From the NCBI GenBank assembly GCA_004123355.1, contig SCHM01000001.1, positions 3,402,001 to 3,466,000 of the forward strand: a stretch of 64,000 nucleotides of DNA. Reading direction: 5' to 3'. Positions 48,330-59,358 of the stretch are shown piece by piece (the first letter of the stretch is position 1; every line of letters begins with the position of its first letter). The translations under genes were made by a program, and so were the position numbers. The stretch is from Amphirosellinia nigrospora. Taxonomy: Eukaryota; Ascomycota; Sordariomycetes; Xylariales; Xylariaceae. The notes below the pieces were generated by a model, which did no database searches, had not been told where the DNA came from, and worked only from the letters and a program-made list of their open reading frames with translations.

Positions 48330-50072
48330 AAAACTTTCATGTCAGGAGAAAGTAGATATAGTAAGGAATTATCACAACCAGACATTCGGCTTCACCCAGT
48401 TTATCCGCTTGGGGGTCCAACTTCGAGAGGACCAACCAGGGATTGATTGCTAAATGTTCTGTGAGCATATTTTCATGATGCTATCGGGTGAGAGGGAACC
48501 TATCATGTGTCAATGATGGTCGTTGTGGATAGCACAAGTGTATATTGTCGCCCTTCGTCTTGAGCATCTTCTTCATACTGTCCATCATGGAGTTTTGAGC
48601 AGTATTCCTATTAGATGATATTCGATGAAACTGCTTCGGCATCGGTGGAGGCATCTTACGCCTATTACCAGCAGTCTCATCTCATTTTCTAGATCTTCTA
48701 ATTTTGGATCGATAGAAGGGTCAAAATCGAAAGAATACTACGAATGCGAGGAATCAACCGGAGTTTTAAGGGTTACTTCTTGTACAATGGATTTAAGGGT
48801 GGATGCGTAATACGCCCGGCTACTGGCATCAAGGGTCGGTCACTGTCTGAATTTGGCAGATGGGCTGCTGGGTTGGTTTTTTTTTTCTCGTGATTCTGAT
48901 TGTGATTGTTATTGATAATGCGCCTTGTTGCGTGGGGCAGTCAAGGAGGTCGAGGACAGAAGGTGCGCTGCATTCGTCTAGAAAAAGCCACCAGAATAGG
49001 GTCGGGAGTGAAAAGTCGACACAATACTGTATGTATACAACATAAATTTTTCTAGAGCCAAAAACACTCAAAAAGGGTATTGACTACTCGATGTCTGCTC
49101 CACATGTCCTCTTCCCAGGTGCACACTTGCCAAATATGAGATACCTAGTATGTCGAGATAGGCAGAACTTGATTTTAACGCGTGTATGGTGTGTCATTTG
49201 GTATATTTCTCACGAATATTGCACCGCTGGCCTGATTCGCCGAAAATGCTAGCAGTGAGCGCATTAGAGTATATATGACTTGAGTGAGTAGTGAAGGTAG
49301 CATATAGATTAGTAAAATACATCTCATCAATCAACTACTTCCAACTACGAAGTATTTTCATCTAAACATGACATGGGGTACATAGGAGTGTTCGACACCG
49401 TCATATCCTACTTATATCTACTCCCTGGCTACTAATACCCCTCCAACTAAATCTACTCGAGGTAGATTAAGACTCTTCTGTTTCTTTCCTAGCTAGTAAA
49501 ATACCAGTTGTTTGCTCCCAGGTCTCTCAGGTAGTCTAACTAAGCAGAAAAGCACTATGATAGGGTTGGTTATGGTCTCTGATAATCATAGTCAGCGTAA
49601 CCAAGGCGGGAGACATCACGGTCATGTATGGCACAATAAAGCCTGGGGCCAATTGAATTATAGAATTCCTAGCCCTTGCAAAGTATCATCTCATCTAATC
49701 TTGATGATGTGTTATGTACATAAACTGAGACAGCGACAACTAAATCTCTCATAACACCGTGTAAGAGCGCGTTGAAGCAGCAGAGTTGTTGAATGACCCA
49801 GAACCGAAAGAGCTGCCGAGACTCCCGGTGCTCTCGTTAAGAAAAGCACTTGCAACGCCTGATGAATGCATGCAAGGTATATTCCACACTTCTTTTTCTC
49901 TCCATTTGCCGACCGAGAACCAATCCGTGTGATATGAAAAAAGACATTACCCGCTCCCCAGAGAACAGTTGAGTTGCTCCCATTTTCCCAGCCTATCGTC
50001 TAGGTTGAACCGCGATGCAGCCCCAACACCCTTGCCCCGACCTGTAATTCCAGAGATAATAAATGAAAATGT
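48330..50072. other. Intergenic between convergent genes
   Basis: 3' flanks of the Q/P-rich gene (+) and SHMT (-). A minus-strand Ser/Gly-rich frame near 49755-49880 caught my eye but lies beyond the natural SHMT stop. Nothing else is supported. Confidence 0.45.
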
Positions 50073-51688
50073 TTAGATACCGGCGTCGACTCTCCAGCCC
50101 TCGACAGGGAGGGGAAAGTTTGGCACCAGGCAGCAACCTCCTTCTTGAGATCGTTGATCTTGGTCACCTCACCACCTGCCACTTTGGCCCTGAAGTCCTT
50201 GAGCTTATTGGCCTCCTTGGGTAGGCCACCCTGGACCTCCTTGCAGATCTTGATGGACTGATCAATATAGTCGGCAACGCGCTCAAAGTCCTGCTCGCCG
50301 AAGCCACGCGAGGTCATGGCAGGCGTACCAATACGCAGACCGCAAGGCGTCAAGGCCGACTTGTCGCCAGGGATACTGTTCTTGTTGCAGGCAATGTTGA
50401 AGTTCTCGAGAACAGCTTCAACTCGTGCACCGTCTAGAGCGAACGGCCGTAGATCGAGCAGAACCATGTGTGAGTCAGTTCCACCAGAGACCATTGTATA
50501 GCCAAGAGCCTTGAACTTGTTCTCGAGAGCCTTGGCGTTAGCGACAACCTTCTGCTGATAAGCCTTAAACTCGGGAGTAGCGGCCTGCTTCAGGGCAACG
50601 GTGAGAGCAGTGATGGTATGGTTGTGGGGGCCACCCTGGTGGCCGGGGAAGACGGAAAAGTTGATTTTGTCCTCTAAGTCGTACTTGATCTCCTTTCCGG
50701 TCTTGTCGGTGCTGCGTACACCCTTGCGGAAGAAGATCATAGCACCGCGAGGTCCACGGAGCGACTTGTGTGTGGTGGTAGTGACGACATCGGCGTGAGG
50801 GAATGGGGATTGAATGCACTCGGCGGCAATGAGACCGGAGATGTGGGCCATATCCACGACAAGGTAAGCGCCAACGGTGTCGGCAATCTTACGCATGCGA
50901 GCATAATCAATCTCGCGGCAGTACGCGGAGGTACCAGCGACCAAGATCTTGGGGCGGTACAATTGAACGTTCTCCTCAAGTTTGTCATAATCAATGATGC
51001 CGGTCTCAATGTTGACCCGATACGGCATAGTCTCGAAGTAGACAGAGACAGCAGAAATCCTGCGAGGAATGAGGTTAGCTCTGCAGGAGGTAGTGATGGG
51101 CGGCCGTCTCTCGATGCTTACTTTTTAGCAGGCGTTTGGTAACCGTGGCTCAAGTGACCACCATGAGGGAGATCCAGACCCATTAGGCGACCTCCAGGAG
51201 GGCATAATGGCCTGGTAAACTTGGAGGTTGGCAGGGCTGCCACTCAAACACTGGACGTTGACACCCCACTTCTGCGAGTCAAGGTGGAAGGCCTCGAGAG
51301 CACGCTTCTGGCAAAGTAACTCGATGGCGTCAATGTGCTCGTTACCGCCGTAGTAACGCGCACCGGGCAGACCCTCGGAGTACTTGTTGGACATGGGAGA
51401 TCCTAGAGCGTCGAAAACAGCACGGGATGTGACATTCTCAGAGGCAATGAGGATGATGGACTCTCTCTGGCGCTGAATTTCCTTTTTCTACATGGTTTGT
51501 TAGCTGCTGTATACGTCTATAGTTTTTTCCAAGGCAATTGAGACATACCATAATCTCAGCAACCTCGGGGTCAGAGTCCACGAGGGACTTCTCGAGCATC
51601 TAGAGGTGTGTCAGCAGCAGTTCATCCCAAGTCCAGCATATCCGGTACTGACATCCCTGTGCTCCTGAGAAAGAGCGTAGGCACCCAT
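50073..51688 (-). CDS. SHM2: Serine hydroxymethyltransferase, cytosolic
   Basis: Exons 51688-51653, 51599-51549, 51487-51122 and 51059-50073. One extra C (51199-51203 region) and one missing base (50110-50117) balance to 479 aa. Interconverts serine and glycine with tetrahydrofolate using PLP. Motifs: [71 protein letters not shown], the PLP-lysine site [31 protein letters not shown] and [13 protein letters not shown], ending [14 protein letters not shown]. The start [16 protein letters not shown] lacks a targeting peptide, so this is the cytosolic form. All three introns are 53-62 nt and ordinary. Because this enzyme is a core function, its two indels argue for sequence error, not gene death. 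Confidence 0.93.
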
Positions 51689-52293
51689 GGCGGCGGTTGA
51701 GATAGATCAATTAGGGGGAAAGATGATTCGCGAACAAGGGCAGGGTCAGTGGTCGCTCTGCGAATGTGTACGCGAAAGAGAATATGGGGTGAGAGAAGTA
51801 GAGATGCAGATTGAGATGGAGATGGAGACGGAGGAACTAATGAAGAAAAAGCGAGGATAATGGTGGGGTGCTCTCACCCCGCCGCCCGCCATCGGCCCAG
51901 AAAAGAGCTGTGCCACTTGGTCCCTGGACAGGCCCTGGACCTGCTGAGTGTGAGGTGCTAGAAAGACTAGTAAGCCTAAGCTATGCCTAAAGCGTCCCGC
52001 TTAGTGCCATCACAGACCACCAGGGTATCCGTCCCATTGCATCCATTGCATCCATTGCCAGCCGGAACACCTGGACAGGACCTGGACTCGGCTTGGGAGA
52101 TGCTTTCTACCGATCACGTGACACCCAGACACTCACCTTTCCACTACCCACAACTCAAGTACGACGGCGACCGCTGGTCCGCAGCCGGTAAACTTGCCGT
52201 CCCTTGACTTACATATTCCCTTTTCTAGAGCTATACTGCAATAGAACATCGGTTTTCGGTTGCGTTTCCGCTACCAAGACCTACCATCGTCAT

Positions 52294-52321
52294 GTTTCGT
52301 GGGTTTCGTGGGTTTCGTGGG
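52294..52321. repeat. Three tandem copies of GTTTCGTGG
   Basis: Perfect 9-mer tandem triplet in the SHMT upstream region, about 600 nt from its start codon. Confidence 0.85.
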
Positions 52322-52870
52322 TGCATTGATGTGATGAGTACCTGGCGCCGACTGCTCACTCGGCTCTCTATCGGTGTTAACTCGCTGCTGTTCCCGAAAC
52401 ACATTGCATTTTATATGTTTGTGTAAAGGAATGAGCTCGGGGATCCGGGATGCCGGTCTTGGTCGGACATATATCGTAATTCAGGAGTCTAAGCTGTGCT
52501 ACCCGATGATTAGCGTAAAATAACTTATTTGGGCATCCTCAAGTTAGAATATTAATCAACGCAAGCATTCTACTCGCATCAATCGCCTCTGGTACGTCCC
52601 GATAACTGCTCCGACTGACATTCCTGAAATCAATGTCCACATAAAGCTCTTCGTTATGACTGTATCCAGTCTCTGCCTCAAATGGCTTGTGTAGCGCCCT
52701 ATGGCGTACAGACGATATTGCTCCTATCGTACTCAAGAGTGTCGATTGATGTTATGAGCTACTAATATATCATATGTTTTTACGTTATCGCAGAGCAGTT
52801 TGTGGAGAGCTACAATATTCGCGGCTGGGATATAACAACTGTGTAGAGGAGGTCCAGAGCGCGCGATAGG

Positions 52871-53373
52871 TTGCTTGTTCACCGACTGAAAAGAACAGCA
52901 ATCGTAAAGGATGAGAAAAAGGATTTTGTCTTCAACAATGTCGAACAACCTCCACAGCATATAAACATCGATGTAGCGCCAGATAACAAAGGCAGTCGTA
53001 GCTCGCCCAGCAGAATATTCACTGGAGTTCAGCTTATGTCAGACCTCAAGTCGCAGCACAACAGCATGCTGCAGCTACCAGGAGAAGCAGAGGCTAAGTA
53101 CTTATGCTTAAAGAAACACTTATATTCGATGTCAGTCTTGGCGAACTAATTATACACAAACAGCACACGGCGGGGCTCTTTCCAGCACTAAAAGGACTTC
53201 GGAGTATTCAGAAGACGGGCGAGGGCAAAGGCACAGTCAGGGCGAACTCTCTCACGTCAGACCACGCTAGTAGGACGCTCGAGGCTATCAAGGATGCGGT
53301 CTTTAACTCCTCCAAGTCAGTAGCCAGAGAAGTTTACCAGACTTTGTTATCAACGCTCGCTGTAATGCCTTAG
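52871..53373 (+). other. Possible gene remnant, unrecognised
   Basis: Two overlapping open frames (92 and 89 codons) with balanced composition and helical look (PSRIFTGVQLMSDLKSQHNS; VREVYQTLL-like end). The switch of frame near 53100 could be an intron (GTACTT donor at about 53098) or an indel. No domain assigned. Confidence 0.25.
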
Positions 53374-54818
53374 CATCTAGCTGCAGGTGCAACAACAGTT
53401 TTTGTTAGAGGAGAGCACCGAGATTCTCACCGAGGCGATGTTCGCCCTGACCTGTCGTAGATCATCCAGCCGGTCGCCTCTGCTATGGTGTAGCAGCGAA
53501 ATATTCCAGAACTTCCTTAGGTCTCGATTCTATCTCCTAGACATGTGAATGTCTAGTCTCAGAGGTGATGCGAGCCGATACTATCCTTGTGCCGTACCCC
53601 TCAGCCAGTTTTTGTGTTTCTATTTTCTGCTTCCGCCGTATTCATAAAGACAAACATAGGATCAGCTTTATGAGAAAACTATTTGTGTCATCAATAGTTG
53701 TAAAGCGTGCCGACAAGAAAATAATATCCAGGCACAACAGGCATTGAAGACATTGACCGATGATTAGCGTCCAACTGTCTAGAATAAAAGTGTGCTCATC
53801 CTTAACAGGTTTATGACGCCAGCGACAGTCATAGACTCCTATGGTTTGGACTATCATGCTGAGCCTCTTAGCTGTTGGGTGAGAATCTTGACGTGCATAA
53901 ATGTAAAGCCTATCACCTACTAACATTGCAGTAAGATGCATAAGTAGAGTAAAACAACGTCTTACTATTATAGAAAGAAATTTGGTATTGAGTACGTTAT
54001 ACGACAGAGTAGTTCAAGAATCCCGTGATGCGGCTCTCTATTTTTGTCCTCTACATACATGATGAGACTATATCCCGATTATTCTTACACATCTAGCACT
54101 CCCCTCGCATCCTTGAAAGTCTAGAAATGCGAAACGCGCACATAATAAAAGAGGCCAGGCAGTGAATACCGATCTCAAGTGTATGTACATAGGATCAATG
54201 ATATACTACTAGGAAGTTTTACTACATGAGAAGGACTCAGCCCCTCGCCTACTTTACGTCTAGTAACTGTCCTTCCAACCTTTATTGCCCGTTCTTTTAC
54301 CCAACCAGACTTAAATTTCATTAGGTAGTTGTGTCTATCTCTCCTCTTCTAATCATATGTGTTCATCCTATCTTCTACGGACATATCCTGATTCTACCCT
54401 GAGGCTTTCATTTGGAACAACTTGTTGGTCAGCATATAGTTGCATGGCATGAGCGAAAACCGCAAATAGTCGGATAAGAAAGGTGCCGGGGTCGCTTCTC
54501 GCAATATTTTCCCTGTTATTATGTCTGCATCGATCACATATCACGCACATTGTGTTTCCCATTTGGTGAGGGGTATACTCCTAGGATTACAAATCCAAGT
54601 TTCACGTAGCCTCGATTGTCGGATTTCCGCCAGTTGTCTACCTACAATCCACACATCTTGACCTTGATACAAGGTATAGAGTTTCGAGTACAAATCACCT
54701 TTGAGACGCTACCTCGAGGATTCAGGTTTGGTCACGGTTCACATATTTTAGCTCCAACCGACTTGTCTCTCGCCTACTCGGTTCACTCACTCAATCTAGC
54801 CCCTTATCGTTCCTCAAC

Positions 54819-56307
54819 ATGTCTATATTGCCTAGCATCATTGCCGGCGGGGAACTTGGGGTCACAATGTGAATGACGACGAAGCACAGCGCCACATAGC
54901 CGCCCTCAAAGCCATAGGAGTTGGGGAGATTGACACCGCTGCTCTCTGTAAGAGATTCTCGAGACTCTCTTTTTTGTTGTCGCAACTTTCAGATCACTAT
55001 ATTCTCTTTGTGAGATACGAGACTGTTTAGGAGTTTCTGTAACTTCTAATGATGATAGCTAACTCCTAAGGCTACAGATCCGTTCTCCCACCCACGAAGT
55101 CTGAACAGATTATCGGCAATAGCCAATTCGGACAGCAGGGCTTCCTCATTGATACGAAGATCATGTGGTTTAATGGCGGCAAGGGTACCTTGACTAAAGT
55201 CAACATTCCGAAATCCATCAACGACTCATTGGGTCGCCTTGGATTGAAGAAGGTATAATAGTTTATATCTACCAATGGGCATTGAAACTACTAGGTCTTA
55301 ACACGGGCACCAGGTCAACATTTTGTATGCTATTGGACCTGATCATGACACCCCACTGGAGGAACAGGCCGCCGCTTTTGATAGGTGTGTACAAAATGTC
55401 CTGCGCTTGATCCCCTAACCTTCTTGTTTCGTATGGTCTTACATATTCTACGATACGAGTCTATGGGATCTCGACTAACGTGTTTCTATGCACACAGCGT
55501 TTATAAAGAGGGGAAATTTACGAAACTCGGCCTATGCAATTTCTCCCCTGAGATGCTCGAGCGGTACGTTGAGATCGCAGAGAGTAAGGGTTACGTCAAG
55601 CCTAGCGTGTATCAGGGCCAGTGGTATGTTATAAAATATCACAACATTTCATCTTTGCTTCTCCTTCTAAGATGGAAGGAGAATTTTAACCATGACTGAC
55701 CTACTCGCAGTAAGTAATCACTCTAATTTATGACTAATAAGGAGCAACGACGGTTTGCGCAGTACCTCCTATCAGCGTAAAACTAGCAACCTATTCTTAA
55801 GAGAGCCTTCTGATATTCTATAGACAACCTGCTATGTCGCACGTACGAAACCACACTGTTCCCGTTCCTGCGCAAGCATGGCATCGCTTTTGCAGCCTTC
55901 TCTCCTCTAGCACAGGGGATGCTAACAGGCAAACTTACATCCGCAGAGAATCAGGAACAAGACCTGAAGGGCACACGCTTTGACACGGCTAAGGACAACA
56001 TGTACGGTCTAAACGCTCGACGCTGGTACGACAAGCCGTCGTTCCATGACGCAATACGCAAGATGAAGATCGCATGTGAGTCTTACGGTATTGATACGAC
56101 GGACGGTGCTATGCGGTGGATCGTGAACCATTCGATTCTGAAAGGATTAAATGGCGATGGTATCATTATCGGACCACGCAACAAAGAGCAGTGCGATAAG
56201 TATATTCAAGGTATACAGGGGGGCCTCTACCCGAGGAATTGGTAAAGACATTGAATAGTCTCTGGGACGGGGTTAGCGAGGATGCTGCTAGTATTCTGGA
56301 ATATTAG
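54819..56307 (+). CDS. Aldo-keto reductase, AKR7 (aflatoxin-aldehyde reductase) type
   Basis: Exons 54819-54947, 55078-55252, 55314-55384, 55498-55622 and 55824-56307. Gaps near 54877, 55086 and in the G run at 56220-56225 restore 328 aa, and one extra G spoils the fourth donor (55623). Blocks: IIAGGELGV, IGVGEIDTAALY (catalytic Asp and Tyr), GFLIDTKI (conserved Lys), FTKLGLCNFSPEMLERYVEI, GYVKPSVYQGQ then YNLLCRTYETTLFPFLRKHG, FSPLAQGMLTGKLTS, ARRWYDKPSFHDAIRK and the NADPH-binding IIIGPRNKEQCD. AKR7 enzymes are NADPH-dependent reductases of reactive dialdehydes in the cytosol. Convergent with the GH76 gene. Its first intron resembles an introner. Confidence 0.85.
54948..55077 (+). mobile_element. 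Probable introner (130 nt) in the AKR gene
   Basis: Begins GTAAGAGATTCTCGAGACTC, contains CTTTTTTGTTGTCGCAACTT and ends AGCTAACTCCTAAGGCTACA-G. Block order equals that of the 146-nt copies, but each block is diverged, so membership is moderate. Confidence 0.55.
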
Positions 56308-56857
56308 AATCCAAACAGCAGGGTCTACCCAACGGATGTATTGTCAGTAATAGCCTATCAACAGATAGCCTTTTTATCCCCATAACCCGATCCATCATAA
56401 CTGTTTTTGAAAGGTATTGTCCTCACTTCGCAGTTATGTCTATCAGTTAGTGGCAGTTTTTTGAATTAGCTCGTCCACATCATGTTGCAGCTAAGTAGAA
56501 TATTAGCTTAGGAAGGGCTTAATCAGAGGGCTAGGATTAGGTAAATTGAGCTAATAAACGACTATGGTGCCGAATGTGCCAAGAAGATCTAGTTTATACA
56601 CCTCTAGGCAAGAGGATTCCGTGCATTTTATATTCTAACAGCCTCATATTTCCTCACAGAGTCTCATGGACCTCCGTAGATTTATTTTAAGAGTCTGGTT
56701 TGTTTCACTTCTCAGCATCAACAAAATATAAGGCTTTAATCTGAAGGTTTATGTTAACATTTTTTATCTTACTCCGCAGTAGTAAAGCTATTCTAGACCC
56801 GCTAGATACGATATAACTCGAGCCATAATGAGCTAGAATAACATCTTCTTCGCCTAA
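56308..56857. other. Intergenic between convergent genes
   Basis: AT-rich 3' flanks of the AKR gene (+) and GH76 gene (-). No feature recognised. Confidence 0.5.
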
Positions 56858-58220
56858 CTATAGCGTAGATAGCAGCAGGTCTATAGCTGACGCTTGTCTA
56901 CCAACAGTCCCGCTATCAAATGGTCCCTGCCAGGCGAAACCATAGAAATCCGAGCCGTTCCTGGAGTTATCGTATACAGACTGCGCATTATTCTGGATAT
57001 AGGCTTGGTACGGATGGTTATCCAGCGCGGCATTGAGCTTTGCGAGGCCACGCATAAAAATTCCCTTGAAAGCCGTCCCGTTGGGTTCGCATTCGTCAGC
57101 TGTGGCACAGGCATGTTCTGTAAGAATGCCATTGGGTGATAGCGAGGCATCGTTAACCACGGCGTCAGCGATGCCCTTCGCCGTGTCTAAATACGAATTA
57201 TCACCCGTGGCAGTTGATAGTTGAACAAGGCCGGCTAAAATAACACCCTGGTTGTATGTCCACTGCAATACTCGGAGTCAGTTACTACTCTGGAAATGGA
57301 ATTCGAGGCTCTAAAAGCTGCAAAACCCAGAAAAAATAGGGTTGAAAATTGCTTACTACAGATTGACCGTTGTTGACGCAAGATGAATCCTCAGTCAGCC
57401 CATCATTGATGAGCTTGTCACTGTTGATCATGCCGGTGGCGCTAAACCACTCCCACTCCTTCATGGCCTGGCCCAAGTAGAATGTATCGCCGGGATAAGG
57501 TTGTGCAGCGTAGCAGTGAGTTCGAGATATAGCTCATTAGAGATGGCGTTGTGGTACGTCCTACTAGGAATATTCCATATGAGGCCGCCTCCGCAAGTCG
57601 TCGTGTTCCAGTAGTCATACATATAGGCCTCATCCTCTTTTGCAAGGTCCAAGTACATGGAATCTCCGGTTACCTGGTACAAAGAGGCGAGAGCGAGAGC
57701 CCACCATCCAGTATCATCTGTTGAATCAGCCCGGAAATCGCCCTGACCTTCGGGCCACCAGTTGAGCGGCGCGCGTTGCTTTTCCACAGTATCGGCAGCT
57801 AAGTCGACGTAATCCTTAGATCCAGTGATGAGCATATACTCCGCGATGGACCGAAGGGCCACACCACTGTGCCACCACTACAACACTCGGCGTTAGTTTT
57901 TGTTGCTTATAAAGTGAATTGTGAGGGTTTTAGAAGCTTCGGGGTATCATCACGTCCCAAAAGGAAACGTCGTGCTCCGAAAAGTGCTAAAGCAGGAAGA
58001 GAAGAACTCCGAGAATTACGCACTGGATCCGTAGCATACCCCCAGAGCCCAGTAGTCTCGTTACGAAACTCATTCATGGCCTCTATAGCAGCATGGACAG
58101 TGTTCGCATCACCCGGACCTGCTGCGGTAACCCCTCTCGCCGCCATTGAGGGATCAAAATTGCACATAAAGATGACCAAAGGGGCAGGACAGAGCCTGTT
58201 TGGGGTGAAACGAAATGCAT
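56858..58220 (-). CDS. GH76 alpha-1,6-mannanase-type glycosidase
   Basis: Exons 58220-58024, 57877-57357 and 57262-56858. Two missing bases (near 58146 and 57491) restore 374 aa. It begins with a possible signal peptide (VLPLWSSLCAILIP). The (alpha/alpha)6-barrel blocks of GH76 follow: AAIEAMNEFRNETTGLWGY, WWHSGVALRSIAEYM, FRADSTDDTGWWALALASLY (the paired acidic residues DD of the active site), CGGGLIWNIPSRTYHNAISN, WTYNQGVILAGLVQLS, and the C-terminal FYGFAWQGPFDSG. It probably cleaves or transglycosylates alpha-1,6-mannan or GPI-linked mannan in the cell wall or in other fungi. Length is typical. Both introns are introner-family members; one is nearly complete. Confidence 0.87.
57263..57356 (-). 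mobile_element. Shortened introner (94 nt) in the GH76 gene
   Basis: Minus-strand start GTAAGCAATTTTCAACCC and end GTAACTGACTCCGAGTATTG-CAG before exon TG. The 5' part matches the CWH43 copy and the 3' part matches the aguA 146-nt copy, but about 50 internal bases are missing. Confidence 0.75.
57878..58023 (-). mobile_element. Introner-like element (146 nt), well-kept copy
   Basis: Minus-strand start GTGCGTAATTCTCGGAGTTC, end AACTAACGCCGAGTGTTGTA-G, exon TG next. Inverted repeat CTCGGAGTT/AACGCCGAG has one mismatch. Internal segment TTTCGGAGCACGACGTTTCC and GGGACGTGATGA can fold back. It is about 88% identical to the copy at 32995-33140 in an unrelated gene. Confidence 0.9.
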
Positions 58221-59358
58221 TTTAGGCGGTCGAAAGTTTCCAGGAGCCGAGGGAACGACTTGCGGCATAGCGAGCAGCGAAAAGAAACGGCTATGAAGCG
58301 CTCACGACATATCCCTTTATAGCCACCACACGCGGACAATGCAAGGCATTGAAAAGTAATCTCGCCAACGTTCCGGGCACCCATCTGCCCGGAACGTGAA
58401 GGTTGCATCCTCACGGCGAGAGTCCATCGTGTGATGTGTTGTCGCGTTGGTCAGGCCTGCCTCGGCCGCGCTGGTGGCGCCGAGAAAGGCCGTGAGCGAA
58501 GCTTTGGTGTGGTTTCGTCGTCCTCCTCCCACGATGGTGGATTATGGAGTATGCAAGGTGACGTGACCCAACCCAGCAAGACACGAGGGGGACCTGCATG
58601 GCGCGGGAGCTCTGCTAGGATCAGACGCAGGTCCGAAGCGCCAACCACCAATCCGTCCATTCAACAGGACTTACTGCATTGGGCCATTTATACGCATTAC
58701 GTACGGATACTTGTGACTACACACCAAGGGTCTCCAATTGGCTGGACTCTGCTGATTGCATGGGGCCGCCATGAACATGCCCACTTTCAATGGCCGATTG
58801 GAGTCAACTGCTGGTTGGTAGAGCGGGAAATAGCTGCCAAGGGATACCAGTTTCTTTCTTTATTCTTTAGCTTCACGTGCGAAGGGCAGGGATGAGCTGC
58901 ATGATGGTAACGCCGTCAACTATGAGCATATCACTTGATCGAGCGCATTGTGAGCCTCTTGGCTTCTATTTGTAACGTTGCGGGTGATATGTCTGGCGCG
59001 CGGGATATGGTAGAACGAAACTGAGGGATCGGGCTGCAAATGCTTGGTTTGATCAGGTTCTGCATAAACGGCTGCTATCTCGATCCGCCGATGATCTTCA
59101 CAGCCCTGAGACCTTTCCATCCCGCTGGCTCCTTGATCGGCCGATGTCAACCAATGCTTTGGCACCGGAGTTTTCTTGTGTTTCTTTTTTTGGAAGGTAA
59201 CCAGGAACGGCCCGTGAAGAAAGCAATATCATGTATAATAATATACTATTGGAAGGAAGAGAGACAAGGGCTTCCGCATACCCAAATTACATCCCGTATA
59301 ATCATGCTGTGTGGCTTCTCCAATGACACCGTATACGTTCTCGTATTGCTAGTAGACA
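58221..59358. other. Intergenic, GH76 promoter and CWH43 3' flank
   Basis: The overlapping frames on both strands at 58317-58895 have no domain features. The sequence is GC-rich near 58430-58650 and ordinary elsewhere. Confidence 0.5.

Larger units (their letters stand above)
51689..54818. other. Intergenic, 3.1 kb, with a coding-like remnant
   Basis: Left end: pyrimidine-rich SHMT promoter. A (GTTTCGTGG)3 repeat is at 52294-52321. Around 52871-53373 two overlapping + frames look protein-like (VKDEKKDFVFNNVEQPPQHI, then SRTLEAIKDAVFNSSKSVAR) with LPGEAEAK between them, possibly exons of an unrecognised or decayed gene. The rest shows nothing. Confidence 0.4.

Noticed and set aside
49755-49946. 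Possible extra C-terminal exon of SHMT (Ser/Gly-rich frame, 39-nt intron)
   Set aside because: The corrected SHMT frame ends naturally in [14 protein letters not shown] at 50073, and a 39-nt intron is below the usual fungal minimum.
58317-58895. Overlapping frames up to 154 codons on both strands upstream of the GH76 gene
   Set aside because: No domain, no consistent codon preference and mutual overlap on opposite strands. This is promoter sequence.
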